A stretch of DNA of 64,000 nucleotides from DATLWN01 sp963764315 (GTDB lineage Bacteria; Pseudomonadota; Zetaproteobacteria; Mariprofundales; Mariprofundaceae). The stretch spans positions 1-64,000 of the forward strand of contig CAVXSB010000009.1 of the NCBI GenBank assembly GCA_963764315.1. The letters are read 5' to 3'. Of the stretch, positions 16,392 through 25,262 are shown one piece after another (position 1 is the stretch's first letter; every line of letters starts with the position of its first letter). The position numbers and the translations under genes are program-made. The notes under the pieces were generated by a model. The model was given only the letters and a program-made list of their open reading frames with translations, was not told the DNA's origin and did not search any database.

Positions 16392-17074
16392 ACGCCTCCC
16401 AGCATGATGCGTGCCGTGCTCTTGTTGACGATGACGGCCTGGACCGTTTGTTTGCTGCTCATGTTCTGCACCATCACGGAGTCGCCCTTGCTGGCGGTGT
16501 CGAGCACCTTACCCAGGGCGGAGACGCGTAGACCGCCGATGATGGCGATCAGGGTGACCTCGTCGCCATAGTGCACGAGAGGTGGGCGCTGCACATCCGA
16601 GTTGAAAATGGGCTGGCCGGCGCGCAGCGGGCGCATCAGGCGCATGCCGGTGAGAGCATCGACATTTGACCACCAGGAACCGACATGATCGGCCACGTCG
16701 ACGCGCGTGAGCTGCAAGCGATCTGGGGACAGCAGGCTGCGCATCGGCAGATTGGTGTTGGCGACGACGGCATCGACCCACCAATGCAGGTGCACGGGCA
16801 CATACCAGCGCTGCGTCTGGCCGCCCTGGCGTTGTTCGGCGATCAGGGCCAGATGCGAGGATGGGAACTGCACTTGCGGCATGCTCCAGTGCACCGGGCC
16901 CTTGGTATCCGGCAACTGCGGCATCTCGGCCAGCTCTGCCGTGGCCCCCTGCAGATGGATGCCCTGGGCGAAGAATGCCTTCAGGGAGCCTTGCAGGGAT
17001 GCATCCTTGGCATCCGCCGCCAGCGCGGGCTGGCTGCATAGAAGCAGGGCGAGTATGGCAGCGGCGGCTCTCAT
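16388..17074 (-). CDS. flgA: P-ring assembly chaperone FlgA
   Basis: 228-residue periplasmic chaperone for FlgI with a cleavable signal (AAAILALLLCSQPALA). SAF-type C-terminal region: LRAGQPIFNSDVQRPPLVHYGDEVTL and a last strand GDSVMVQNMSSKQTVQA. Lies one base after flgG and just before flgH/flgI, whose assembly it supports. Confidence 0.9.
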   Translation of the reverse strand: MRAAAAILALLLCSQPALAADAKDASLQGSLKAFFAQGIHLQGATAELAEMPQLPDTKGPVHWSMPQVQFPSSHLALIAEQRQGGQTQRWYVPVHLHWWVDAVVANTNLPMRSLLSPDRLQLTRVDVADHVGSWWSNVDALTGMRLMRPLRAGQPIFNSDVQRPPLVHYGDEVTLIAIIGGLRVSALGKVLDTASKGDSVMVQNMSSKQTVQAVIVNKSTARIMLGGV

Positions 17075-17075
17075 C

Positions 17076-17864
17076 TTATTGCTTCATGTTGTTCGTCGAC
17101 TGCAGCATCTGGTCGGCGGCCTTGACGCTCTTCGAGTTCATTTCATACGAGCGCTGGGCGGCGATCAGGTTGACCATCTCCTGCACGGCATTGACGTTGG
17201 ACATCTCCAGCATGCCCTGGCCGATCGTGCCCATGCTGTTCGTGCCGGGGGTGCCGGTCGTCGGGGCGCCGCTGGACAAGGTCTGCTCGTACAGGGACTG
17301 GCCAACGCCTTGCAGGCCGGCCGGGTTGATGAAGTTGACGATCTGGATCTGGCCCACCGAGGTGCTCGAGGTGCTGCCGGGCTGCAACACCGTCACCGTG
17401 CCGTCGGAGGCGATATGCACGTTGGTGGAATTGGCGGGAATGGTGATGGCCGGCTGCACGACATAGCCGTCCGGCGTCACCAGCTGTCCCTGGCTGTCTA
17501 GGCTGAAGTTGCCGGCGCGGGTATAGGCGAGCTGGCCGTTCGGCCGCAGTACCTCGAACAAGCCCTGGCCCTGAATGGCCACGTCCAGGGGGTTACCCGT
17601 CTGCTGGAAGCTGCCCTCGCTGAACATGCGCTCCACGCCGGCGGTGCGCACGCCCATGCCGATCTGGATGCCAGTAGGCACCTGGTTGCCGGCGGCATTC
17701 TGGGAGCCGGGGGCGGAAACCTCCTGGTACATCAGGTCCTGGAAGTTGGCGCGTTGAAACTTGAAGCCGGCGGTGTTCGTGTTCGCCAGGTTGTTGGAAA
17801 TGACATCGACGTTTGTGGCCTGGGCCTGCATGCCCGTTGCCGCCGTCCAGAGGGATAGCATCAT
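17076..17864 (-). CDS. flgG: Distal rod protein
   Basis: 262 residues, the usual length for FlgG, which makes the distal rod. N-terminal axial motif (ATGMQAQATNVDVISNNLAN), the TAGFKFQRANFQDLMYQE stretch that distinguishes FlgG from FlgF, and C-terminal EMVNLIAAQRSYEMNSKSVK. Twelve bases after flgF. Confidence 0.96.
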   Translation of the reverse strand: MMLSLWTAATGMQAQATNVDVISNNLANTNTAGFKFQRANFQDLMYQEVSAPGSQNAAGNQVPTGIQIGMGVRTAGVERMFSEGSFQQTGNPLDVAIQGQGLFEVLRPNGQLAYTRAGNFSLDSQGQLVTPDGYVVQPAITIPANSTNVHIASDGTVTVLQPGSTSSTSVGQIQIVNFINPAGLQGVGQSLYEQTLSSGAPTTGTPGTNSMGTIGQGMLEMSNVNAVQEMVNLIAAQRSYEMNSKSVKAADQMLQSTNNMKQ

Positions 17865-17876
17865 GATTGTTCTCCT

Positions 17877-18620
17877 TTAATTGCCGGTGACACGGGCCAC
17901 CTGCTGGTTCAGCTGACTCATCTGCTGGTTGTACTGATCAAGAACCTTGAGTGTTGACTGGTAGCTGCGCAGCACGCGCATCATCTTCGTCATGGCCAGG
18001 ATGGGATTGACGTTGGAGGCTTCCAGCGATCCCTGCACGATGCTGCTGGTCTTCGGGTCGGCCGCCGTGACGTTGCTGGCGGGCGTGATCAGCAGTGTGC
18101 CTCCCTGTTTCTTGACCTTCGTCAGGTCGGTAAAGGCGGCGAGGCCGAGCTGACCCACCTGGTGGCCGTTGACGGAGATCGCGCCCAGACTGGAGATGGT
18201 CGGCTTGCCGGGGGGCAGGGTGATGGTACTGCCACCGTTATCCAGTACCGGCTTGCCGTCTGCCGTCAAAAGTTCGCCACTGGCGCTGAGCCGCAGGTCG
18301 CCGGCACGCGTGTAAGCCTGGGATCCGTCCGGCATCCTCACGCGCAGGAAGGCGTTTCCGCGCAGGGCTATGTCCAGGGGATTGCTGGTGATGTGGATGC
18401 CGCCCTCCGACATGTCAACATATTGACGACCCATGGTGCCGAAGGCGGCGGGAAGCTGGCCGGGGCCACTGGTGACCTGCCGGGAAAGGATGGTGGAGAA
18501 GCTCGTCTGCTCGGAGCGATAGCCGGCGGTGTTGGCGTTGGCCATGTCGTTGCTCAGGATATCAAGCTGCTGTTCGGCATTGCTTCCCGAGGTTCCCGAT
18601 ACATAAAAACCAAGCTGCAT
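17877..18620 (-). CDS. flgF: Proximal rod protein FlgF
   Basis: 247 residues, first gene of a twelve-gene operon (flgF to fliW). Axial-protein N-terminus (QLDILSNDMANANTAGYRSE) and LEASNVNPILAMTKMMRVLR at the C-terminus, as in FlgF. ATG 18620 follows aaggagcg. A sigma-54-type promoter sits 44 bases upstream. Confidence 0.93.
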   Translation of the reverse strand: MQLGFYVSGTSGSNAEQQLDILSNDMANANTAGYRSEQTSFSTILSRQVTSGPGQLPAAFGTMGRQYVDMSEGGIHITSNPLDIALRGNAFLRVRMPDGSQAYTRAGDLRLSASGELLTADGKPVLDNGGSTITLPPGKPTISSLGAISVNGHQVGQLGLAAFTDLTKVKKQGGTLLITPASNVTAADPKTSSIVQGSLEASNVNPILAMTKMMRVLRSYQSTLKVLDQYNQQMSQLNQQVARVTGN

Positions 18621-18663
18621 AATCGCTCCTTGCCCGCCGGCGATGGCGTTCGTTCTTTGTTGA

Positions 18664-18678
18664 GCACAAACTGTGCCA
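18664..18678 (-). promoter_or_regulatory. Sigma-54 promoter of the flgF-fliW operon
   Basis: Minus strand reads TGGCAC-agttt-GTGC, matching the -24/-12 consensus (TGGCACG-N4-TTGC) with the invariant GG and GC at the right spacing and one mismatch in the -12 box. Start codon of flgF is about 44 bases downstream. Confidence 0.7.
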
Positions 18679-18761
18679 ACACCTGTGTGGCGAATTATTC
18701 CTTATATTCCAATCATTTGTGCATGTGTTTTTGCAGGCGCTTTGATCATGGCCGGCATTTT

Positions 18762-19049
18762 TTACCGTGCATTCCCGGATATTTTTGCCGCCATGGCCGC
18801 GTCCGTGCGGCACAGGAAGGCAAGCAGTTCGGCGACCAGCTGGTAGGCCTCTTCGGGAATGGAGCTTCCGACCGGCATATGTGCCAGCAATGGGGCCAGC
18901 GTGGCGTCCGCGTGGATGTGGATATCGTGTTCGCGCGCCGTGGCCAGGATGTGATTGGCGATCTCGCCGAATCCCGAAGCCAGCACCTTCGGGGCGTCGT
19001 GTTTGTCCGGTTCGTAGCCGATGGCGACGGCGACCTCCCGCTCCCTCAT
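18762..19049 (-). CDS. FlhB-like cytoplasmic-domain protein (FlhX type)
   Basis: 95 residues resembling only the C-terminal cytoplasmic domain of FlhB/YscU (AVAIGYEPDKHDAPKVLASGFG, then a helix and QLVAELLAFL). The transmembrane part and the autocleaved NPTH loop are absent. Such stand-alone proteins can replace the cleaved FlhB fragment in substrate-specificity switching. Full-length FlhB is at 25263-26345. Overlaps the preceding FliK-like gene by four bases, a pairing that fits a shared role in export switching. Confidence 0.75.
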   Translation of the reverse strand: MREREVAVAIGYEPDKHDAPKVLASGFGEIANHILATAREHDIHIHADATLAPLLAHMPVGSSIPEEAYQLVAELLAFLCRTDAAMAAKISGNAR

Positions 19050-19759
19050 GCCATCCTCGCGCCGGCGGCATCCTCATCCTCGATGGCGCCGGCATGCAGG
19101 CTGGCATCCAGCCCGTCCTCGCGCCCAGCCAGCCAGGCGGAGAAATCATGTTGCAGGATCCGGTACCCGTCGGCTTGGGCGGCGTGGACGGAAAGGCGCA
19201 TGCCTGCAGGGGCGTTGGCGATGATGAACGATACGGGGCCAAGATGCGGCAGGTCCAGGCGTCCGCGCAGCTGGAAGCCATGGGGCGTGGCTTCGCCCCT
19301 GAGCATGCCGCGCGGCGTATCCTCGCCCTGGTGATCGACGATCAGCCAGCGCGGCGGCGTCGGGCTGACCGGCACGAAATCGTAGGGGATATCCGCGTGT
19401 TTGAGCGGGGCCGGCTGGTCGGTATGCGGGGCCGGCGTGGCCTTGGCCTCCGGCTTCTCGGCATGCCTTTCCAGCAGATGGGCGATCTCCGCCTGCGCCT
19501 GCTGGGCGGAGAGCAGACGCAGGCGTGCCTGTGGGCCCCGGTCGATGACCTGCAGCCACAGCGTCTGGCCGGGCGTGTTTGCCGGCACCTGCGCCAGCAG
19601 CCGGCGCCCTCCGATCAGCAATAGCGCCTGCTGCGGCTCGGAGGTGGGTTCGAGGGTGCCCGACAGGATGCTTCCCTCGGGCCAGGGCAGGCGGCCGGCT
19701 GCCGGCTCAGGACCATCCTGGAGCAGGGGCAGCAGCCCCTGCAGGCCGATCGGCATCAC
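19046..19759 (-). CDS. FliK-like protein of unknown function
   Basis: 237 residues, no signal peptide or membrane helix. An N-terminal part (LPLLQDGPEPAAG, then a beta-rich LLLIGGRRLLAQV) is followed by a Pro/Ala/His linker near 115-135 and a C-terminal FQLRGRLDLPHLGPVSFIIA with MRLSVHA, which resembles the C-terminal domain pattern of FliK-type proteins (short strands around LG-x-V). The true FliK is at 49146-50954. Its gene is coupled to the FlhB-like gene downstream. Assignment is by pattern and context, not by a sure motif. Confidence 0.5.
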   Translation of the reverse strand: MMPIGLQGLLPLLQDGPEPAAGRLPWPEGSILSGTLEPTSEPQQALLLIGGRRLLAQVPANTPGQTLWLQVIDRGPQARLRLLSAQQAQAEIAHLLERHAEKPEAKATPAPHTDQPAPLKHADIPYDFVPVSPTPPRWLIVDHQGEDTPRGMLRGEATPHGFQLRGRLDLPHLGPVSFIIANAPAGMRLSVHAAQADGYRILQHDFSAWLAGREDGLDASLHAGAIEDEDAAGARMA

Positions 19760-20214
19760 TTCCGGGTTGCTCCATGCAGCTTCAGCAGCAGCCTGACCTG
19801 CGCCGAGGGCAGGGACAGGGCGCTGGCGATCTCCGCCTCGCTCTGGCCTTCGCGGTGCATGCGCAGCAGCTGCGTGGTCTGGGAGTTCTGGCCGTTTTGG
19901 GCATTCTGGTATGCCTCCGGCTTGGGCTCCGGTTCCGGCGCTATAGGTGCCGCCGGCGCAGCCTCCGGCCTGGGGGCAGGCCTGGGCTTAGCATCTGTGG
20001 CCTGTTCCCGCTTGATGCGCTCGATGTGCAGCAGGGCCTCGTTCAGACTGAGGCTGGCGCGGTCGATCTCCTGCGCCGCCTCGGCCAGCAAGCCCTCGAT
20101 GGCCCGTTGCTTGCGACTGGTCTTCCACCACATGGCCCACAGGCCGCCGAGCGCGACCAGCATCACCAGGTCGAAGGCCAGGTTCAACCCATCAGGTATA
20201 GCAATCGATGCCAT
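19756..20214 (-). CDS. DUF2802 family protein with N-terminal membrane helix
   Basis: 152 residues. One membrane helix near the start (AFDLVMLVALGGLWAMWW), a helical segment, a Pro/Ala/Glu linker (about 75-105) and a C-terminal DUF2802 module, LLRMHREGQSEAEIASALSL, that looks helix-turn-helix-like. Such proteins are commonly found after fliA/cheW in polar-flagellum clusters; function unknown. ATG 20214 is chosen because gagagggag precedes it; a longer upstream frame overlaps the neighbouring small gene. Confidence 0.7.
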   Translation of the reverse strand: MASIAIPDGLNLAFDLVMLVALGGLWAMWWKTSRKQRAIEGLLAEAAQEIDRASLSLNEALLHIERIKREQATDAKPRPAPRPEAAPAAPIAPEPEPKPEAYQNAQNGQNSQTTQLLRMHREGQSEAEIASALSLPSAQVRLLLKLHGATRK

Positions 20215-20359
20215 CGTGGTGCTCCCTCTCCCGTTCGCTCTCGCTCTCGGTGTCGTGTTGTTTCTTCGGCGGTGGCTGGCGGCGCTCCTGCTGCGGATGC
20301 CTCGGCGTGACATAGGTGGAAGGGGAGGGCGCACCCACCGGGGAAATATCAGTTGGCAT
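20192..20359 (-). CDS. Possible small protein between fliA and the DUF2802 gene
   Basis: 55 codons: MPTDISPVGAPSPSTYV..., a Pro-rich middle and a charged tail (ESESEREREHHDGIDCYT). The ATG lies 11 bases inside the end of fliA and the stop lies 23 bases inside the next gene, so it fills the only gap in an otherwise tightly coupled operon. Small Pro/charged proteins ending in a similar acidic-His tail are often annotated at this position in polar-flagellum clusters. No function known; might be non-coding. Confidence 0.4.
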   Translation of the reverse strand: MPTDISPVGAPSPSTYVTPRHPQQERRQPPPKKQHDTESESEREREHHDGIDCYT

Positions 20360-21110
20360 GGCCATCGCCCACATCGAGTTTCAGCAGGCCGCGCAGGCGC
20401 AGCACCATCTGGCTGTGTAGCTGCGACACCCGGGATTCGGTGAGGTTCAGCACCAGGGCCACTTCCTTCATGCTCAGCTCTTCGTAGTAATACAGGGTCA
20501 GGATGATGCGTTCGCGCAGCGGCAGGGCTTCGATGGCCTCGGCCAGATGCCCCATGAATTCGGACATCGCGGTCTGGCGTTCGGGCGTCTGTTCCGGGTC
20601 GCCGGCGATGACCTCCAGCACGTCGAGTGCACCATCCTCGTCTCCGGCCAGGGGCAGGTCGTCGAAGTACAGCACCGTCATGCCCTTGATATCGAGCAGC
20701 TTGTCGCGATACGTCGCCAGGTCCATCCCCAGGGCGTCGGCGATCTCGGCCTCTTCGGCCGGCCGACCGTGGACCTGTTCCAGGCGCGTCAGGGCCTGCT
20801 GCACCTCTTTCGCGGTTTCGCGCAGGCTCCGGGGAAACCAGTCGAAGGCACGCAGATAATCGACCATGGCGCCGCGCACGCGGTAGCCGACGAAGGTCGA
20901 GAATTGGATGCCGCGTTCCGGGTCGAAACGGCTGGCCGCATCGAGCAGCCCGAGCACGCCGGCATTGATCAGGTCGTCGCGTTCGATGGAGTCGGGTACC
21001 CGGCGCATCAGCTGGTCTGCATGGTACTGCGTCAGTGGCAGATAGGCCTCGAGCAGCAACTCCGGGGTTTCCGGCAGATCGAGGCAGGGACGCTCATAGC
21101 CTACGCTCAT
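20349..21110 (-). CDS. fliA: Flagellar sigma factor FliA (sigma-28)
   Basis: 253 residues. Directs RNA polymerase to late flagellar promoters. Region 2: RDDLINAGVLGLLDAASRFD, RGIQFSTFVGYRVRGAMVDYL. Region 3: AEEAEIADALGMDLATYRDK. Region 4 helix-turn-helix: EELSMKEVALVLNLTESRVS. Targets in the window: the exact promoter before fliC, a near-exact one before the gene at 63060 and a weaker one before flgM. Its antagonist FlgM is at 13909. Start overlaps the upstream small membrane protein by four bases. Confidence 0.95.
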   Translation of the reverse strand: MSVGYERPCLDLPETPELLLEAYLPLTQYHADQLMRRVPDSIERDDLINAGVLGLLDAASRFDPERGIQFSTFVGYRVRGAMVDYLRAFDWFPRSLRETAKEVQQALTRLEQVHGRPAEEAEIADALGMDLATYRDKLLDIKGMTVLYFDDLPLAGDEDGALDVLEVIAGDPEQTPERQTAMSEFMGHLAEAIEALPLRERIILTLYYYEELSMKEVALVLNLTESRVSQLHSQMVLRLRGLLKLDVGDGHAN

Positions 21111-21322
21111 GGGCGATCGGCCTCGTCCTGTGCCTGCTGGTCGATGCCCTCCAGACCTTCATGCAGCCACACGAGCAGCGCGCCCATCAGGCCGGCGGCA
21201 GCCGTCAGCACGAGGACACGAAACATGGCCTGTTCCAGGCTGATATCCAGCAGCAATTCGATGATGACGCCACACATCAGGCCGGTGATCGCGGCAGTGA
21301 TGGCGGCCTGCAGGGCGGACAT
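21107..21322 (-). CDS. Small two-helix membrane protein
   Basis: 71 residues with two hydrophobic segments (LQAAITAAITGLMCGVIIEL near 4-23, and FRVLVLTAAAGLMGALLVWL near 34-53) and an acidic tail. Located between flhG and fliA, overlapping fliA by four bases. No family recognised. Co-translation implies a role in flagellar expression or placement. Confidence 0.6.
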   Translation of the reverse strand: MSALQAAITAAITGLMCGVIIELLLDISLEQAMFRVLVLTAAAGLMGALLVWLHEGLEGIDQQAQDEADRP

Positions 21323-21324
21323 GC

Positions 21325-22161
21325 TCAGCCCTCCGCCTGTCCGGCCTCAAGACCGGTGCGCAGGCTATGATGCCAGAACAGTTGCAGGCCGCTGTTCTTG
21401 CGCTCGTCGACGGGGCGGGCGAGCACCTGGTCGAGCATCTTTCCCAGATGCGTCGTGAACGGGGAATCGTCCCTGAGCAGCTTCTGCATGCGGATGGTGG
21501 CCGGCACCTTGTCGCTGGGAGGGATATGGCCGGTGTAATCCAGGTATACGTCCAGATAGCGGTCCGCCACGGCGGACAGCCGGCGGAAGGCCATCTGGGC
21601 ATCCACGGCCTCGGCCTGGTTGACCAGGACCATGAAGCGGCGCACATCCCGCTGCTTGGAGAGCACCTTGATCAGGGCATAGGCATCGGTCAGTGACGTG
21701 GGATCGGGGGTAATCACCACCAGTGCCATCTGGGCCGAGGAGACGAAATACAGCACATTGCTGCCGATGCCTGCGGCGGTATCGACGATGGCCAGGTCAT
21801 AGCGATCCCCGAGTGCCTCCAGCTCGTCGAGCAACAGGATCTGTTCGCCCGATTGCAGGTGAGAGATCTCGCTGATGCCGCTGCCACCGGGCAGTACGTG
21901 CAGCTTATCCGATATGGGCACGATGATGTCGGCCAGCTCGGCCTGGCCCTGTACCACATTGGCGATGGAGCCGCGCGGAGAGATTCCGAGCATGATATCG
22001 ACATTCGCCAGGCCCAGGTCCGCATCCAGCAGCAGCGTGCGCAAGCCCTGCTGGGCGGCGCGCGCTGCCAGATGGGTGGAAATGAAGGTCTTGCCGACCC
22101 CGCCCTTGCCGCCGGTCACGGCCAGCACCTTCGGCGCGTTGCCTTTATGCTGCCTTGTCAT
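21325..22161 (-). CDS. flhG: Flagellar number regulator FlhG (MinD-like ATPase)
   Basis: 278 residues. MinD/ParA-type ATPase that limits flagellar number, also called FleN or YlxH. Deviant Walker A GGKGGVGKTF near residue 19, LLLDADLGLANVDIMLGISP for switch I, and VIVITPDPTSLTDAYALIK. Ends in an acidic helix. Overlaps flhF by 17 bases; the FlhF-FlhG pair indicates a polar flagellum. Confidence 0.93.
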   Translation of the reverse strand: MTRQHKGNAPKVLAVTGGKGGVGKTFISTHLAARAAQQGLRTLLLDADLGLANVDIMLGISPRGSIANVVQGQAELADIIVPISDKLHVLPGGSGISEISHLQSGEQILLLDELEALGDRYDLAIVDTAAGIGSNVLYFVSSAQMALVVITPDPTSLTDAYALIKVLSKQRDVRRFMVLVNQAEAVDAQMAFRRLSAVADRYLDVYLDYTGHIPPSDKVPATIRMQKLLRDDSPFTTHLGKMLDQVLARPVDERKNSGLQLFWHHSLRTGLEAGQAEG

Positions 22162-23185
22162 GGAGTCCCCCTTCCTTGTGTTTGGTTTTGCTGGTGAACA
22201 GGCTCAACATCGATTTCGGCGACAGCCATCCCATATGTTCCGGCACATCGGTGCCGAAGCTGCAGTAGGAGAGGGGAAGGCCGGTTGCGGCCGCCAGGTT
22301 GACCAGCTTGCCGGGGCGCGCGGCCTCGTCGATCTTGCTGAAGATCAGGTCGGTGGGCGCGATGCCGGCCGCGTCGCGTATCATGTGCATGCTGTCCTCC
22401 TCGTCCATGGTCGCCGGGATGACCAGAAAGCGCCGGGTCGTGGCGATCTTCCGCAGGCAGGCGCGCAGTTGCCGGATGCCCCGGTGCTGGGCGCCATGCC
22501 ATCCCTCGCCATCGATAAGCAGCAAACGTGCCGATCCGAGGTCGCGTATCGCCTCCTGGGCCTCCTGGACGTTGCGGGCGGAGCGACAGGGAAGCCCGAG
22601 GATGTCCGCATAGGCCGACAATTGGGCCACGCCGCCGATACGCTCGGTATCCAGGCTCAGGAAGGCGACGGAGATACCCTTGATGCTGAAATGGGCAGCC
22701 AGCTTGGCGGCGAGCAGCGTCTTGCCGGCGCCGCTCGGTCCGGTCAGGGCCACCACTTCGCGCTGGGTCTGTGGGGAAAGGCGATCTCCCCAATTGAGTG
22801 CGGGGCAGGAAAGCGGCCGGCTCTCGGCGAAATCGTCGGCGATGTCGAAGGCATGGGACGGCGAGGTGCCGATCTCCAGAAGCGCATCGAAGGCCAGGCG
22901 CGCAGCCGGCGATTCCAGGTTGTTTCTGAGCCCCGCAGCCTCCTTTCTGGCGATGCCGTCGACCAGCCTTTCCAGGCGCTGCATGGCGTGCAGCAGGGGA
23001 GGCTGCGGCGAAGGCGTCTCCTCGGCGTCTTCGCCATCGATGGCGGCATAGACCTTCCAGGAACGGCTGCCGTCGCCGGCGGTCTCCACCTGACGGTCGA
23101 GGATCAGGGCATCGGGGCCGAGGGCATCCCGGACCTGGGCCAGTGCCTCGTGCAGTTCAGGGGCGGTGAAGACCTTAAGCTGCAT
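22145..23185 (-). CDS. flhF: Flagellar biosynthesis GTPase FlhF
   Basis: 346 residues. SRP-type GTPase that recruits the first flagellar parts to the cell pole. N-terminal FlhF domain (MQLKVFTAPELHEALAQVRD, LGPDALIL), then the GTPase domain: P-loop GPSGAGKTLLAAKLA, FLSLDTERIG, DLIFSKIDEAARPG for guanine recognition. Basic insertion and Gly-rich ends are as in the family. It overlaps flhA by 11 bases. Confidence 0.94.
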   Translation of the reverse strand: MQLKVFTAPELHEALAQVRDALGPDALILDRQVETAGDGSRSWKVYAAIDGEDAEETPSPQPPLLHAMQRLERLVDGIARKEAAGLRNNLESPAARLAFDALLEIGTSPSHAFDIADDFAESRPLSCPALNWGDRLSPQTQREVVALTGPSGAGKTLLAAKLAAHFSIKGISVAFLSLDTERIGGVAQLSAYADILGLPCRSARNVQEAQEAIRDLGSARLLLIDGEGWHGAQHRGIRQLRACLRKIATTRRFLVIPATMDEEDSMHMIRDAAGIAPTDLIFSKIDEAARPGKLVNLAAATGLPLSYCSFGTDVPEHMGWLSPKSMLSLFTSKTKHKEGGLHDKAA

Positions 23186-25259
23186 GGTCCAGTCCTATCG
23201 AACTGATGTTCTTGACCATGACATTGCCGGGGATCTCGGCCACCGACAGCACGACGATGCGACGCATGTTCTGCATCAGGGTTCTGGCCAGCAGCGGACG
23301 CAGGCGCGGGGTGGTCAGGACGATCGGCGGGTCGATCTGATGGCGGGCGATCTGTTCGCTCATCTGGGCCAGCAGGCGCTGCCATTGGGTCATCTCCAGC
23401 GGCAGCTGCAGGTCCGGCTGACTGCGCAGGCGCTCGCCGATGGCCGTTTCCACCTGCGGGGAGATCGTCAGTACATGCAGCTCGCCCTTGGCATTCAGGT
23501 AGGGCTGGACGATGCTGCGCCCGAGCCTGGCGCGCACGTGTTCCGTCAATGCCTCCACGCTCAGCTGGCCGCCCGAGATATCCGCCAGGGTCTCGAGGAT
23601 CAGCAGCAGATCCCGGATCGGTACCCATTCGGCCAATAGCTGCTTCAGCACCTGCTGCAGCAGGCCGAGCGGCACGGCGCTAGGCACCAGCTCGTCCACC
23701 AGCTGCGGATGACGTTCGGACAGCGCCCCGAGCATGTCGCGCACCATGCCGCGGTCCATGATCTCGTGGGCATGCTGATGCAGCAGCTCGCTGATATGGG
23801 TGACGATGACCGTGGATGGATCGACCACCGTGTAACCGGCCATCTCCGCCTGCTGGCGCTTGGCTGGCGATACCCACAGGGCTGGCATGCCGAAGGCGGG
23901 CTCCTCCGTCGGGATGCCATCGAGCTTGGCCGTGGCGTTGTCCGCCCCGAGCGCCAGCAACTGGCGTGGGCGGATCTCGCCGCGGCCGATCTCCGCGCCG
24001 CGGATATAGACGCGGTAATCGCCGACCCCGAGCTGCAGATTGTCCTTGATGTGCACCGGGGGCAGCACGAAGCCGATCTCCTGGGCGATCTGGCGCCGCA
24101 TCGCCTGCAGGCGATCCAGCATGTCGCCGTCGCGCTTGGATTCCACCAGATCGATCAGGCCGTAGCCGACCTCCAGGCGGAAGGGATCGACGGCCACCAG
24201 GTCGCGCAATACCGGGGCGGTGGGGGCTGCCTGCTGCGGTGCCGCCTCCGGCTGCGCCTCGGCACTTGCGGCGGAGCGTTCCTCCGAGCGCCGATACCAG
24301 CCGAAGGCGCCGGTGCCGGCGGCCAGCAGCAGGAAGGGCAGGAAGGGCAGGCCGGGGACGATGCTGATCAACAGCAGGGCGACGGAGGCGACCAGGTAGA
24401 TGCGCGGGCTCTGCGAGAACTGCGTCCCCAGTTCATCGGACAGCGTGGCACCGCCACCGGCGCGGGTGATGATGATGCCGGCCGCGGTGGAGATCACGAG
24501 TGCCGGGATTTGTGACACCAGGCCGTCACCCACCGTCAAAATACTGTAGGTCTCCATGGCCGAATGCAGGTCCATGCCCTGCTGCATGACGCCGATCAAC
24601 AGGCCGCCGATCAGGTTGATGGCGGTGATGATCAGGCCGGCGACGGCGTCGCCGCGTACGAACTTGCTGGCGCCGTCCATGGCGCCGAAGAACTCGGCTT
24701 CGCGCTCCACGCCCGTGCGCCTGGTGCGGGCCGTATCCTCATCGATCAGGCCGGCGTTCAGATCGGCATCGATGGCCATCTGCTTGCCGGGCATGGCATC
24801 CAGGGTGAAGCGGGCGGCAACCTCGGCAATACGGGTCGATCCCTTGGTGATGACCACGAAGTTGATCAGTACCAGGATCAGGAAAATGACCAGGCCCACG
24901 ACCATATTGCCGCCGACGACGAACTGTCCGAAGCCGTTGATGACATGGCCGGCGGCGGTGGTTCCCTCGTTGCCATGCAGCAGGATCAGGCGGGTTGTGG
25001 CCACGTTCAGGGCCAGCCGGAACAGCGTGGTCAAAAGCAGCATGGACGGGAAGACGGAGAAATCCAGCGGCTTGAGCACATACAGCGAGGTCAGGAGGAT
25101 CAGGATGCCGACGGTGATGTTGGTGGCCAGCAGGATGTCCATCAGCCATGTCGGCAGGGGCAGGACCATGATCAGCAGTACGCCCAGTACGCCGGTCGGC
25201 AGGGCGATGTCCGAATAACGCCCGAGGCGTTGCAGTGTCATGCTGGCGACGGCTTGCAT
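23175..25259 (-). CDS. flhA: Flagellar export gate protein FlhA
   Basis: 694 residues, the ring-forming gate of the flagellar type III export machine. N-terminal membrane half with six to eight helices and the conserved LFRLALNVATTRLILL stretch plus the cytoplasmic FHIPEP-type loop (RFTLDAMPGKQMAIDADLNA). The C-terminal cytoplasmic half binds chaperones (RDLLLILETLADISGGQLSV). Length is the family norm. Confidence 0.96.
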   Translation of the reverse strand: MQAVASMTLQRLGRYSDIALPTGVLGVLLIMVLPLPTWLMDILLATNITVGILILLTSLYVLKPLDFSVFPSMLLLTTLFRLALNVATTRLILLHGNEGTTAAGHVINGFGQFVVGGNMVVGLVIFLILVLINFVVITKGSTRIAEVAARFTLDAMPGKQMAIDADLNAGLIDEDTARTRRTGVEREAEFFGAMDGASKFVRGDAVAGLIITAINLIGGLLIGVMQQGMDLHSAMETYSILTVGDGLVSQIPALVISTAAGIIITRAGGGATLSDELGTQFSQSPRIYLVASVALLLISIVPGLPFLPFLLLAAGTGAFGWYRRSEERSAASAEAQPEAAPQQAAPTAPVLRDLVAVDPFRLEVGYGLIDLVESKRDGDMLDRLQAMRRQIAQEIGFVLPPVHIKDNLQLGVGDYRVYIRGAEIGRGEIRPRQLLALGADNATAKLDGIPTEEPAFGMPALWVSPAKRQQAEMAGYTVVDPSTVIVTHISELLHQHAHEIMDRGMVRDMLGALSERHPQLVDELVPSAVPLGLLQQVLKQLLAEWVPIRDLLLILETLADISGGQLSVEALTEHVRARLGRSIVQPYLNAKGELHVLTISPQVETAIGERLRSQPDLQLPLEMTQWQRLLAQMSEQIARHQIDPPIVLTTPRLRPLLARTLMQNMRRIVVLSVAEIPGNVMVKNISSIGLDHAA

Positions 25260-25262
25260 GTG

